DNA of 64,000 bases, taken from positions 124,001 through 188,000 of the forward strand of contig NZ_VLLA01000005.1 of assembly GCF_007830635.1 (NCBI RefSeq). Direction: 5' to 3'. Within the stretch, counting starts at the first letter, position 1, and each line of letters begins with the position of its first letter. This document shows positions 8,650 through 17,555 of the stretch, piece after piece. Origin of the DNA: Bradyrhizobium huanghuaihaiense (lineage in GTDB: Bacteria; Pseudomonadota; Alphaproteobacteria; Rhizobiales; Xanthobacteraceae). The translations under genes were made by a program, and so were the position numbers. Under the pieces are notes generated by a model. The model did no database searches. It saw only the letters and a program-made list of their open reading frames with translations, and was not told the origin of the DNA.

Positions 8650-9012
8650 TCAACTAATTACGTCACTCGCCCGCAGCAGCGTCGTGAAGCCGCCATAGAT
8701 CATGCGTTTGCGGTCGAACGGCATGTCGCCGTGCTTGAGCCGCGGGTCCGCCATCACCTTCTTGTTGACGGCGTCGCGCGTCTCCCGATCGCGATAGACG
8801 ATCCAGGAGAACACCACGACCTCCTCCTCCTTCGCCATCACCGCGCGCGGAAACGATGTCAGCTCGCCATAGGGAACGTCGTCTCCGATGCATTCGACAT
8901 AGTCGAGCGCGCCGTGCTCCATCCAGATCGCACAGGCCGTTCGCGCCAGAGCCTTATAGGCCTCGATCTTGTCCTTCGGCACGGCGAGCACGAAACCATC
9001 GACATAGGGCAT
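8650..9012 (-). CDS. DUF1428 (YbaA-like) family protein
   Basis: 120 aa from the ATG at 9012 with AAGGAGA upstream; the longer reading to 9156 lacks such a site. It begins MPYVDGFVLAVPKDKIEAY and contains ACAIWMEHGALDYVECIGDDV, KEEEVVVFSWIVYRDRETRD and MPFDRKRMIYGGF, all typical of the DUF1428/YbaA ferredoxin-like alpha/beta-barrel family. No function is established for the family. Before the island inserted, this gene would have lain just downstream of tRNA-Gln. Confidence 0.85.
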   Translation of the reverse strand: MPYVDGFVLAVPKDKIEAYKALARTACAIWMEHGALDYVECIGDDVPYGELTSFPRAVMAKEEEVVVFSWIVYRDRETRDAVNKKVMADPRLKHGDMPFDRKRMIYGGFTTLLRASDVIS

Positions 9013-9184
9013 CACAGATCTCCTTGGGTTGTGTGTCCCAAGGACGACGGGGCATGCGGCGGCCCGACGTCGAAGACGCCATTTCCACTGAGGCAAACCG
9101 TCGCGAGCGACGGCGACACGCCGGTTTCCAAAATGGTACGGCGCCGGGGCCGACAAAATCAGGATCGGGGAAAACCGCCCGGAA

Positions 9185-9202
9185 TTGGCTGGGGAACCTG
9201 GA
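9185..9202. other. Left attachment site (att core)
   Basis: TTGGCTGGGGAACCTGGA duplicates the T-arm to CCA end of the tRNA-Gln gene (minus sense). Identity with 30862-30879 is exact over 18 bases and stops on both sides. It marks the left boundary of the island. Confidence 0.9.
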
Positions 9203-9264
9203 CCCTACACGAATGGGTCTGGAACACTGGAAATACCACAAAAACGGGCCTATATCAATCCCTG

Positions 9265-9303
9265 CGTTGGGGGCGACCCGTTGGGGGCACCGTTAGGGGC
9301 AGG
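9265..9303. repeat. Left iteron array, putative integrase arm sites
   Basis: Three direct copies of a CGTT(G/A)GGGG(C) unit begin at 9265, 9279 and 9291, about 12-14 bases apart. An equivalent three-copy array in the same orientation lies at the right end (30766-30803). Position 63 bases inside the att core suits arm-type binding sites for the integrase or an excisionase. The last copy overlaps the ribosome site of the integrase gene, so binding could also repress it. Confidence 0.65.
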
Positions 9304-9307
9304 CCAA

Positions 9308-10690
9308 GTGAACGTTATTCTGAGAGCGGAAAAAGGTGGCGGCGATCGGCGTTACCTGACCCAACCCCGGGGCGAAGGGACGACTTGGTACGCGGTCGCT
9401 GAGGTCCCTAGGACGCTACGGCGGGCCATTGGCAAGAAACGGCTTCTGAAGTCGCTGGAGACAACCGACCTCCGGGTGGCCCGCATTGCCCGCTGGAATG
9501 CCGTTGCGGATTTAAAGTCCGAGATCGCCAAACACCGGACGCCCGGCCCCGAAGATCAGGACCCGTTGCTCTTGGAGGCCATGGCTTTCCGGGAAGAATT
9601 TGTCCGAGCGGATGCCGCGCGGCGCAATGACCTCATGTATCAGATCACGGACCGGGCCGAAGAGATCGATCTTGCTGCGGGTGGTACCCGTGACGAGTAC
9701 GAACCTTTTTCAGAACCCCGGGCGGCCACCAAGCCGGCTACCGAATTCGTTCAGCTAGCATCCGCAAAGGTCACTCCCGCCGACCTATACATTGAACGGT
9801 GGCTCGCGGCCTCGACCTATAGCGAGCGCACCAAGGCCGACGCCCGCACGGCGCTAGCGCAGTTCAAGGATTGGTGCACGAAGGCCAGCCAGGGCTTCTT
9901 CATCGAGACCACGACCGATCGGGTTGCCGCCGATTTCCGTGATGAGGCCTTCGTCAAGGCTGGCGTGCACTTCAAGACGGCCAACAAGAAGCTATCCGCC
10001 TTGCGGCAATACTGGACGTGGCTAGAGAAGAGCTTCGGCGTGAAGTCGAACCCGTGGATGCGCAAGTCGCTCCCCAAGGCCAAGGCACATAGGATTGCCC
10101 CGGACGGCCCGATGGGGCCTGAGCGGCCGTTCACGGATGATGAGGTTCGCATCCTTCTTGCGGGTCCGGCAGACACCGACATGGCCAACACCATGAGGAT
10201 TTCGGCCCTTTCGGGAATGCGCCTCGATGAGATCGGACAGCTCCGCGTGGGTGATTGCCGCAACGACACGTTCAGCGTCACTCGCAGCAAATCTGCGGCC
10301 GGAGTTCGCACCATTCCGATTCATTCGGCGCTGCGGCCGATGATCGCGAAACTCGTGGGCAAACGCGATGCGGCGGCCTATCTGTTTCCCGACTTTCAGG
10401 ACACCGGCTGGGATGGCAACCGCACCATGGCCCTCTCCAAGCGGTTTACGTACTACCGCAAGAAGCTTGGCGTGCATGACAAGAGACCGGGTGCACGACG
10501 TTCCAAGGTCAACTTTCATAGCTTTAGGCGCTGGTTTGCGACGAAGGCTGAGGATGCCGGACACCGCGAGAATGTGGTCGCGGATATCATGGGCCACGAG
10601 AGCGCTGTTGGAATAACCTTCGGCCTCTACTCAAATGCTCAGCTAAAGAGACTGAAGCTTGCCTGCGTGGAATCGGTGAAGCTGCCGTGA
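9308..10690 (+). CDS. Tyrosine recombinase (island integrase)
   Basis: 460 aa from GTG 9308, with AGGGGCAGG upstream; the frame stays open leftwards into the att core, but that part is repeats and a tRNA fragment. N-terminal SAM-like DNA-binding region (about 150-270), then the catalytic domain: Arg305 in SALSGMRLDEIGQLR, Lys in TRSKSAAGVRTIPI, HSFRRWF as the H-x-x-R box, GHES and Tyr441 in FGLYS. All active-site residues are present, so it is probably functional. It catalyses integration and excision at the tRNA-Gln 3' end. The start lies within an iteron array, suggesting autoregulation. Confidence 0.92.
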   Translation: MNVILRAEKGGGDRRYLTQPRGEGTTWYAVAEVPRTLRRAIGKKRLLKSLETTDLRVARIARWNAVADLKSEIAKHRTPGPEDQDPLLLEAMAFREEFVRADAARRNDLMYQITDRAEEIDLAAGGTRDEYEPFSEPRAATKPATEFVQLASAKVTPADLYIERWLAASTYSERTKADARTALAQFKDWCTKASQGFFIETTTDRVAADFRDEAFVKAGVHFKTANKKLSALRQYWTWLEKSFGVKSNPWMRKSLPKAKAHRIAPDGPMGPERPFTDDEVRILLAGPADTDMANTMRISALSGMRLDEIGQLRVGDCRNDTFSVTRSKSAAGVRTIPIHSALRPMIAKLVGKRDAAAYLFPDFQDTGWDGNRTMALSKRFTYYRKKLGVHDKRPGARRSKVNFHSFRRWFATKAEDAGHRENVVADIMGHESAVGITFGLYSNAQLKRLKLACVESVKLP

Positions 10691-10705
10691 GCGGATGCAG
10701 CAGCT

Positions 10706-12424
10706 TCAATGTACGAAGTAGTTTGGCTTTGCTGGCCGCCGCCAGTATCGCTCTAGCGCCCCTAGCGCTTCGCTGGCCTCAACATCTCGAATCCGACAGA
10801 CCCGGCGGATCGAATAACTAAATATTCGCTTCCCCTTTTTAGTCCGGATCGACAACCGCCGCCCAGTATCTGCTTCGGAGAATGACGTACCGTAACACTG
10901 AAGTTCTTGGGGGACTTTCTTATGCTGAAGAAAGCTCTTCAACATTAACTGCTTGGCCCTAGCCATCGAGGCAAGCGACCAAACGTCGCCTCCAGTATCG
11001 CCCTCCCACAGAACCGCAGCTCCATTTCGATTGAACGAGCATAGCTGCAACGCGGCCACGTTCGCCGACAAAACCTCTCGGAAGTCAAAGTGCAGGGCTA
11101 AGTCGCCAACCGTCATCCAACCCGTTCTGCCGCTATTGAGCTGACCTTTTTGAAGGCTCTTGTCGTGGTTCTTGATTGACTTGACCGTAAACCGCACGAG
11201 AAACGCCATCTTTGTTGCAGACAGGCCAGTATCCCCCCGTGGCACCACGTCACAAAGCTGCCCGAGCAGCATCCAATATTTCTTCTCTGTCTCAAGCTCA
11301 CCCTTCCAATCTGCATTTGGCTTATCCGCGGATTGACCGGCCTCGATCTCCGCGAACACATCCCCGGGCACGATTGGGAGAGATAGATCGTTTACTAAAG
11401 GCCCTTCCGTCATCACTTCCGCACGACAAATACGGCTAAGCTCGCCGCTTATTACGTGATCGCTGACCTCCAATCCGTTGTCGCCATCGATCTGAAACAA
11501 CCGAAATCTCGCAAGGAGCGCGTGCAATCCATCGCCATTACCGGCCTTTAGACTTTTCGCTAGCTCTATTCGGTGCTTCTGCTGGAGAATTCGCAGTAGC
11601 ACTTCTAGCTCCGAGACACCTTCCTTATAAGAATTTTGTAAAACAGCTTTGTTGATGTCAATGAATTCCGTAACGATTATATCTCTCAACGCGGTCACAC
11701 TGTCGTCGAGAGAGCTTTCCACTTTCTGCAGCATCGCATAGAGAACAACGCCAGCGAGCTTATCTCGAAGGCTCTTCGAAAGCACTTCCTCGCCACCATT
11801 CTCCAATACGTTTTTGGAAATCACCGAAAAGCGGATCAGATCCTTTTTGTCCTGCTCTCCATCGAGTATCGCCGTTAGAAAATCTTTTCGCGCAGTGGCC
11901 TCCTGTTCGACACCGACTTCTTTCGTCAGCACCACGCAATAATTAGAAGTGTCAGCCTTCAGAAAACCGGCGACGGTCTGCTTCAGAATCGCGTTCGATT
12001 GCTCGTCATCAATGCCTTCCCGCTTGAAATCACGATCGACGAGAAATAGCGTGTTCTGATACGTCACCTCCGCGCTCTTCAAAGCGGCCTGCCAATCAGC
12101 CCCACTCTTGGGCAGCGCTTCGCATCCCATGCTCTGCATGACGCGATTTGCGAGATCCACAGAAACGTTAGTTCCGACCAAATCGCCTGCACGCTTGGTA
12201 AGCTCCGGATCGTCGGAGAGCATTCGGATCAATTCTGTAACCGGTTCGTCTTCCGATGCTACGTCGTCAAGGCCTAGGGCTCCAAACATACCCTCTGTCG
12301 CGATGCGATGGGCCAATGCGACAACGTCAACCGGCTCCGCTTCAGCAATAGAAGCAAATATATCGTCGATCCAAATCACCCTCTCGACACCGAGAGCTTT
12401 GATGACTGAAGATAGTTGCCCCAT
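10706..12424 (-). CDS. Receiver-like protein of a methyltransferase/dual-ATPase operon
   Basis: 572 aa from ATG 12424, seven bases after the stop of the upstream ATPase gene. The N terminus reads as a divergent response-regulator receiver: first strand RVIWIDDIF with Asp20-Asp21, a large insertion, third strand TLFLVDRDF with Asp130 or Asp132 as possible phospho-acceptor, fourth strand NYCVVLTKE with Thr167-Lys168. The remaining 400 residues match nothing I recognise and show no DNA-binding motif, so it may be an effector rather than a transcription factor. Last gene of a three-gene operon, so it is likely the output partner of the kinase-like protein. The extension to 12520 overlaps the kinase gene and is unlikely. 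Confidence 0.7.
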   Translation of the reverse strand: MGQLSSVIKALGVERVIWIDDIFASIAEAEPVDVVALAHRIATEGMFGALGLDDVASEDEPVTELIRMLSDDPELTKRAGDLVGTNVSVDLANRVMQSMGCEALPKSGADWQAALKSAEVTYQNTLFLVDRDFKREGIDDEQSNAILKQTVAGFLKADTSNYCVVLTKEVGVEQEATARKDFLTAILDGEQDKKDLIRFSVISKNVLENGGEEVLSKSLRDKLAGVVLYAMLQKVESSLDDSVTALRDIIVTEFIDINKAVLQNSYKEGVSELEVLLRILQQKHRIELAKSLKAGNGDGLHALLARFRLFQIDGDNGLEVSDHVISGELSRICRAEVMTEGPLVNDLSLPIVPGDVFAEIEAGQSADKPNADWKGELETEKKYWMLLGQLCDVVPRGDTGLSATKMAFLVRFTVKSIKNHDKSLQKGQLNSGRTGWMTVGDLALHFDFREVLSANVAALQLCSFNRNGAAVLWEGDTGGDVWSLASMARAKQLMLKSFLQHKKVPQELQCYGTSFSEADTGRRLSIRTKKGKRIFSYSIRRVCRIRDVEASEALGALERYWRRPAKPNYFVH

Positions 12425-12431
12425 TATCGCT

Positions 12432-14924
12432 CTACTGCGTGACTGATGCCAGATCGATGTCGAATCTATACCGCCTGCCATGGGCGTTCCGGGTCTCTGA
12501 CAGAGCCACGTCACATCCATAGCGCAGCAATATTTCTCTCGTTATAAACAGCCCGAGACCTCTTCCGGTATCTTTTGGTTTGTCACTCACAAACATGCCA
12601 AAAATTCTGTCTTCAATCTCCGTCTTCACGCCGATGCCGTTATCGAACACGGAAATGGTCGGCTTGGAGACCTCAATCGTGATTGTCGGCGCCTTTACTT
12701 TGGATTGCGCGGCCGGCACTTGCAACCAATACTCAGAATTCCGAACAAGATTGTCAACGATCTGCATAAGCCGCCCGCGCGGAATATGAACTGTGAAAGG
12801 CTTGGCGACATTTACCGCGAGGGCAATATTCTCATCGAGCATCCGACGCTGAACATACGCCTCGTATTCTTTGAGAAACTCGGAGAGCTTGACCGTATCT
12901 TTGGTCTCCCGATAGATCTTTAACATCGGATTTAGAATCGAAACCTGCTTCCCGACGAGCCGCACGTAAGAGCGAGCCCCCTGCAGATCGTTTGAAATTT
13001 GGGTAAGGCCCGACTTCTGCACAGACCGTTGCGACTTTAGAATAAGTTCGGAGGCGCGATCCAATAGCGGATGAACTTCGTGAGCCAAAGTTTCCGCGGC
13101 CATACCGGCGGCAATAAAATCATAAGCGGTTCGGACCTGCGATCGCAGCGCCTGGATTTCTTCTCTCAGCAGTTCTACAGACGCATCGACGTTTGCAACG
13201 TTCTGATGCCTTCTAAATCCTTGGATCGTCTTCAGCGCAGTCCTTGTCTGATCCTTAAATGATTGGGCCTCTTTCGCACTAATTCCTTTGGCGTTGGAAA
13301 ATAGTTCTGCCGCCTTCTCCAGAACAGCTTGCTGGGATTCTAAGGTTGATCGGACATCTTGCCCGAACTTCGCTTGAATTGAGAGCTCTCTGATCGCACC
13401 TTCTGGAGTTGGAGCTTTCTCCGCCAAATCGGTCTTTGGCTTGCGCGAATCGTTGAAGCCGCGCCGCAACGCCTCGTAAATATCATTGATTTCGTCCCTC
13501 AGTTTCTTTGCTAGTAACAGAAACTGCCGCCATGCCGCGGTATCTACGAATCCCTCCCGGTCCGATTTCTCAACAAGTGACGCATTCCCTTGGGAAGTTA
13601 TGTCGATATGGCCAACCGTATTTGTTCTTCGGAGGCCGTACCAACTTCCACCCGACGTGACATTAGCGGACATATCAAGCCAATCCGGGTCTATTCGAAC
13701 GCCGAATCCATCCCGGTAAATCGAAACACCAGCCAGCTTTTGAAACAGCGATTTCAATGAACCGGTCGGAGGTGTCGCGCCTACCTGCTGATCACTACTC
13801 TGAGCAGTGTCGTCTGCGCTTGGCAGCATACGAAAATTCAACGAGTAGATGGTGCCGGAAAAATCGCCCGGGTAATTGTCGGACTGGTAATCTTTGATTT
13901 CACGACAATCGACATTCCGCACAATGCGATAGAGCCACCGCTTTTGTGCCGGATCGCCCGCAACGCGAGCCAGTCCGAATTTTGGGTAACGTTTTGTGAA
14001 TTTCGAAAAAAAGTTACTCTCATTGTCGGCAGACCACTTCTCGCCGAAAAAGTCTGCAGTTATCTCGGTGGTTAGCTCTAAGGTGTCGCGGGGCTTTTCC
14101 TTTTCGATCACACGCTTCAAAGAAAAGGAATGACGACCCGTCGAATGGAGATCAAGATCCTGCTTCAGACGCTGCAGCTCTAACTCTTGTCCGTCTATGG
14201 ATATTGAAACTCGAAGAGGATGCTCCTTCGAAAACGGGGAGATCAGGCGAGAGATCCGCGCTTGCAATTCAGATTGATCGGCGGCCTTCCAGTGACTAGC
14301 GTCCTCCAACCCCTCAATCATGACGCGGGTGGAGAAGCCTTTTGTAGGGGTTGCCGAGACTTCCCGAACCGGGACTTGATTCAGGGTCTTAGCGGCATCG
14401 AACTCTGACCACTGAAACTCCACACCGCTAGCTTCCTTCGTGCTCCCTTTAGGTCTCGATACAAATTGAACGCAGTCACCCAATCGCATCGTACCAAGGC
14501 GGCCGATCCCCTTATCACCAAGCGGAGTACGCCCTTTCTTGGTCGAGGATTTGGCCATACCCGAGTCGGGTCGCTTTTCCGACCCACTGATTAGAAGCCA
14601 CCGAGCTTTGATTTCTTCTAGGGTGATGCCAGGTCCGTCGTCCTCAATAGTAATTCGACCGGTAAGTGCGATCGGAGCTTCGGACGCGCCATCGTTGGAG
14701 AGGTCATCACTTGCGCCGGAAGGCGCTTCCGTTCGCTTACCTCCCGCAAAATATTCTTTTGCGCTGGTATCTATTTGGACGCGACATTTATCTGCGTCCG
14801 CATCATACGAATTCTTTACGAGTTCGAGCAGGGCCTGCTCGGGGTCAGTGATCAACTCAGCACCGAGCTGCCGAACGACCCTAGTGTCAATTCGAAGCTC
14901 CAAGGAGCTATCGTGATCCGCCAC
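12432..14924 (-). CDS. Protein with N-terminal Hsp90-like ATPase and C-terminal histidine-kinase ATPase
   Basis: 830 aa; GTG start at 14924 with CGGAGA upstream. Two GHKL ATPase modules are visible. The first (1-250) has the N-box ELVKNSYDADA (Glu34, Asn38, Asp41), IEDDGPGI (residues 93-100) and LGDKGIGRLG, as in Hsp90/MutL/MORC-like proteins of modification systems. The second (about 600-830) has an H-box-like LAHEVHPLL near residue 613, an N-box IVDNLVRNSEYWL near 722, FDNGIGV, then GRGLGLFITREIL near 788, as in histidine kinases. A middle helical region links them. It is cytoplasmic, with no membrane segment. It sits between a DNA methyltransferase and a receiver-like protein, suggesting signalling of invading or unmodified DNA. 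That role is inferred. Confidence 0.8.
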   Translation of the reverse strand: MADHDSSLELRIDTRVVRQLGAELITDPEQALLELVKNSYDADADKCRVQIDTSAKEYFAGGKRTEAPSGASDDLSNDGASEAPIALTGRITIEDDGPGITLEEIKARWLLISGSEKRPDSGMAKSSTKKGRTPLGDKGIGRLGTMRLGDCVQFVSRPKGSTKEASGVEFQWSEFDAAKTLNQVPVREVSATPTKGFSTRVMIEGLEDASHWKAADQSELQARISRLISPFSKEHPLRVSISIDGQELELQRLKQDLDLHSTGRHSFSLKRVIEKEKPRDTLELTTEITADFFGEKWSADNESNFFSKFTKRYPKFGLARVAGDPAQKRWLYRIVRNVDCREIKDYQSDNYPGDFSGTIYSLNFRMLPSADDTAQSSDQQVGATPPTGSLKSLFQKLAGVSIYRDGFGVRIDPDWLDMSANVTSGGSWYGLRRTNTVGHIDITSQGNASLVEKSDREGFVDTAAWRQFLLLAKKLRDEINDIYEALRRGFNDSRKPKTDLAEKAPTPEGAIRELSIQAKFGQDVRSTLESQQAVLEKAAELFSNAKGISAKEAQSFKDQTRTALKTIQGFRRHQNVANVDASVELLREEIQALRSQVRTAYDFIAAGMAAETLAHEVHPLLDRASELILKSQRSVQKSGLTQISNDLQGARSYVRLVGKQVSILNPMLKIYRETKDTVKLSEFLKEYEAYVQRRMLDENIALAVNVAKPFTVHIPRGRLMQIVDNLVRNSEYWLQVPAAQSKVKAPTITIEVSKPTISVFDNGIGVKTEIEDRIFGMFVSDKPKDTGRGLGLFITREILLRYGCDVALSETRNAHGRRYRFDIDLASVTQ

Positions 14925-14947
14925 AGTTCAATCTCCGTAGGTCGGCC

Positions 14948-16297
14948 TTACGATGCCAGTCTTTTCCTGTAGAAGCACACATGCTCGATCTGCATCAATG
15001 AGCCTATGGAATTGTGTGTCGGCATGCGCTTTGAAGGAATAGCACGTTTTAGCTGCGTTACTTCATACGCGCCATAATAGTCATGAAGCTCGCCTAGCAC
15101 GGCAACCAACGGCGCGTCGGTCGACCTAATTCGCCGCTGCCCGACCGTCCAAGCAAGATAACCACCCGAGTTGACGGTCTTTAGTATGTTTTCCAACGCT
15201 CGTGACAAATCACGACAGTAAGCGGTCCAGCGCTTGGCTGCTTGCCTATCAATACCTAGTAGTTGTCTGTACATCTTGGAGAAAGATGCAGACTTCTCGC
15301 TTAACTCCTCGATCATAACATTGTCCAAGCGAAGGCCGCCCCCCATACTCGCGGTATCCAATGAATGCGTGCTATCTAATAGAGCTTCATCGATAGACGA
15401 GTCGATATCGGCGTGCGGAATCCAGCGAAGCGCCAGGTAGGAAAACTGGCCGTAAGGCACCGTCGTTCGATTGTCCCCATAAGGTGGGGACGTCAGTACG
15501 AGATCAATTGAATCGCCTCGATCCAGTCCGGGCTTCGATATGCTTTGAAGCTTTATCGTTGCCGTCGAGATCATCTTTCCATTTACAAGAACGCCAAGCT
15601 TCCTTAGTCGCGCCTTTTCCGCGATCATCCGCTCGACATTCGATTTCAATACAGACGTGAATATAGGAATGGCCACGCCGTCCAAGCGCTCTAGATCTTC
15701 GCTTGGGCGGATATGAAGCTTGAACGTCGACGTACGAGAATTGCTGCATCGCCTAATCGTTTCAGCGAGCGCCACCCACATGAAGCGACGACATTGTATA
15801 TTGTCGAGCTTCTCGATAGCGCGACGAATTCTCGAGAGCCCAATCGAATTCGAGCGCTTGAACCATTTGCTCTGATTAACAAAACTTACCGCGTAGTCGC
15901 TCCGAGTGTCGGCCGCTATCCAGGCAAGGACTTGCTCCGCCGCTGCTGCATACATGCCCGCGTGAAGAGGGCTCGCTTTCACCTTGGCAATCAAGATGGC
16001 CAACGGATTGATGTCGTAGCCGACAAACGACCGGCTCGCCGCAAGTGTCTCCGTTAACGCAGTACCGGAGCCCACAAACGGGTCAAGAACCGTCTTTGCC
16101 TTAGGCGCGGCACGAACCATAGACGCTAGGATGTCACGCTGCATCGCAGGGACCATCATGGCCGGATATTGGATTAGGCCATGTGCTGCAGTCCGGCCGG
16201 CGTCGCCGGAATAAGACCAAGCCGAGCCCGTTTTTCGCTGAAAATCCGCAGTCTCGCTCAAAGACGCAATCAATGTGCGGTCGTCAGCGTCTAACAT
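14948..16297 (-). CDS. Site-specific DNA methyltransferase (amino-methyltransferase type)
   Basis: 449 aa from ATG 16297 with AGAGG upstream; an in-frame TTG at 16327 lacks a good site. Motif I is TVLDPFVGSGTALTE near residue 70 (AdoMet binding) and the catalytic motif IV is LTSPPYGDN near residue 269, so about 200 residues, perhaps target recognition, lie between. The SPPY type indicates N4-cytosine or N6-adenine methylation. No nuclease gene is adjacent; 23 bases downstream begins the dual-ATPase gene and then the receiver gene, so the methyltransferase may mark self DNA for that pair. First gene of the operon. Confidence 0.85.
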   Translation of the reverse strand: MLDADDRTLIASLSETADFQRKTGSAWSYSGDAGRTAAHGLIQYPAMMVPAMQRDILASMVRAAPKAKTVLDPFVGSGTALTETLAASRSFVGYDINPLAILIAKVKASPLHAGMYAAAAEQVLAWIAADTRSDYAVSFVNQSKWFKRSNSIGLSRIRRAIEKLDNIQCRRFMWVALAETIRRCSNSRTSTFKLHIRPSEDLERLDGVAIPIFTSVLKSNVERMIAEKARLRKLGVLVNGKMISTATIKLQSISKPGLDRGDSIDLVLTSPPYGDNRTTVPYGQFSYLALRWIPHADIDSSIDEALLDSTHSLDTASMGGGLRLDNVMIEELSEKSASFSKMYRQLLGIDRQAAKRWTAYCRDLSRALENILKTVNSGGYLAWTVGQRRIRSTDAPLVAVLGELHDYYGAYEVTQLKRAIPSKRMPTHNSIGSLMQIEHVCFYRKRLAS

Positions 16298-16668
16298 CCG
16301 GAGGCCTCTGCGAGTAGACTCACTCAATTTCAGCGTGCTTATAGCGTGATCAGCTTAACAAGTCGCTGATAATGCGACAGATTTCCTCAGGCAATTGAAC
16401 GGTAGAGCGGGGGCGCGGGGCCATGTGTTTGACCTCGGGCGAAATTCAATTGAGGTCCCTCATGGGAGACGTGACCTGGGGGTAGTCGCCGCGCCCCTCC
16501 CCCCGGGGGCATGAACCGGCCAACGCCAATTCAAGAGGCGGGGGTGAAGCGTTGCGTCTTCATCAGTCACCTTGGAGGACAGGCAGACCTTAGAGCGCAC
16601 TTGCCGAGAGTGGAAGGCTGCGAGAGCTTTGGCAAACCCTTCTCCCCCGCAGCCCGCGAAAGATTACC
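16298..16668. other. Intergenic stretch between methyltransferase and small membrane protein
   Basis: About 370 bases with no supportable gene. It should hold the promoter of the methyltransferase operon; TATAAG is seen on the minus strand about 20 bases upstream of the TTG at 16327, but no matching -35 is convincing. The centre is G-rich on both strands, with runs of six C and five G near 16500. Confidence 0.5.
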
Positions 16669-17130
16669 TCAGGGATGAGGTGGCAGGGGCGGCTGTTTGA
16701 AGTAGGCCAAAGCCCCCATAATGCCGCCGATGATCCCCATCACGGTACCCACGAGCTGCAACCGGCTCTGCCAGTAGTCCCACCTAGCTTTCTGCTCGGC
16801 CCGGATGTCTGAGCGGAGCTTTGCCGCTCCTTTCCGCGTCAGGTACCTCTTCCCGAAGACGGCCGATTCTTCCCAGTCATCTTCAGCCTGGGGAATTGGT
16901 AGCCGGTAATGAGCGGCTTGGGCGTAGAGCCGTTTCGTCTCCGCGATTTCCATCTCGTCCCTCACGAAGCGCAGCTCGTGGTGTTCAGACTCCTCTATGT
17001 ACTCAATATCCTTGCGAGGTTTCTTGGCCGCCTTCGCCGCCTCGATGTCCTTGGCGTAGGCCTTCGAGATCTTCCGCTCGGAGCGCCGCATTCCTCGCAC
17101 CGTCAACCAATGCCTAAGACCGCCTAGCAT
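16669..17130 (-). CDS. Hypothetical charged protein with C-terminal membrane segment
   Basis: 153 aa, ATG 17130 with GAGGGCGAG upstream. Residues 1-120 are highly charged and helical, with a likely coiled coil in SKAYAKDIEAAKAAKKPRKD and following residues. One hydrophobic segment (LVGTVMGIIGGIMGALAYF) lies near the C terminus, giving a tail-anchored layout with a large cytoplasmic part. No family recognised. Confidence 0.6.
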   Translation of the reverse strand: MLGGLRHWLTVRGMRRSERKISKAYAKDIEAAKAAKKPRKDIEYIEESEHHELRFVRDEMEIAETKRLYAQAAHYRLPIPQAEDDWEESAVFGKRYLTRKGAAKLRSDIRAEQKARWDYWQSRLQLVGTVMGIIGGIMGALAYFKQPPLPPHP

Positions 17131-17163
17131 CTCGCCCTCTCCGACTCGGCCCCGATTCGCAAA

Positions 17164-17505
17164 TCATAGCTCGTCAGGCGAAGGAGGCTGCCCAAGAGCA
17201 AACCAAACGTCGAGGACCAATTCTCTATTTTTTTGACATTCCGCAGCCCCACGATCTGAAGACGCTAAAGCATGCAGAGAGAGTCCGGCTGATATTGCCG
17301 GAAGGGTGCCGCATCTCAGAGGTGACCACGTGGCAACAACTCGCCGGTTTACCCCCGTGTAGCCAGTTGCAAAGCTCGCGGCGGCATGCGTCCCGTGGTC
17401 CTCTAGAAGGTGCCCGCTCTGGGAACACGAATTGGCGACATTCCGCGACGCTGAGGTCGTGATCTTGTTCGACATGAGCGTCTCCAATGAGTCATTTTGA
17501 CTCAT
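17164..17505 (-). CDS. Small hypothetical ORF, doubtful
   Basis: 113 aa if started at ATG 17505; the frame is open further to 17604 but would overlap the recombinase gene. No ribosome site, no recognised motif and an ordinary, Ser/Ala-rich composition. In its favour, the ATG lies at the edge of a perfect palindrome that would serve as a shared operator with the divergent recombinase. Could be spurious. Confidence 0.3.
   Translation of the reverse strand: MSQNDSLETLMSNKITTSASRNVANSCSQSGHLLEDHGTHAAASFATGYTGVNRRVVATWSPLRCGTLPAISAGLSLHALASSDRGAAECQKNRELVLDVWFALGQPPSPDEL
17487..17505. promoter_or_regulatory. Perfect palindrome upstream of serine recombinase
   Basis: ATGAGTCATTTTGACTCAT has two perfect 8-base arms around a 3-base centre, 50 bases upstream of the recombinase ATG. 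It is a likely protein-binding site, for control of the recombinase or as a recombinase contact site. Confidence 0.5.
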
Positions 17506-17555
17506 GGCCAATTGCCAAACGTTCGTTAGCCTAGTGGGGATACAGCGAGGACGAC

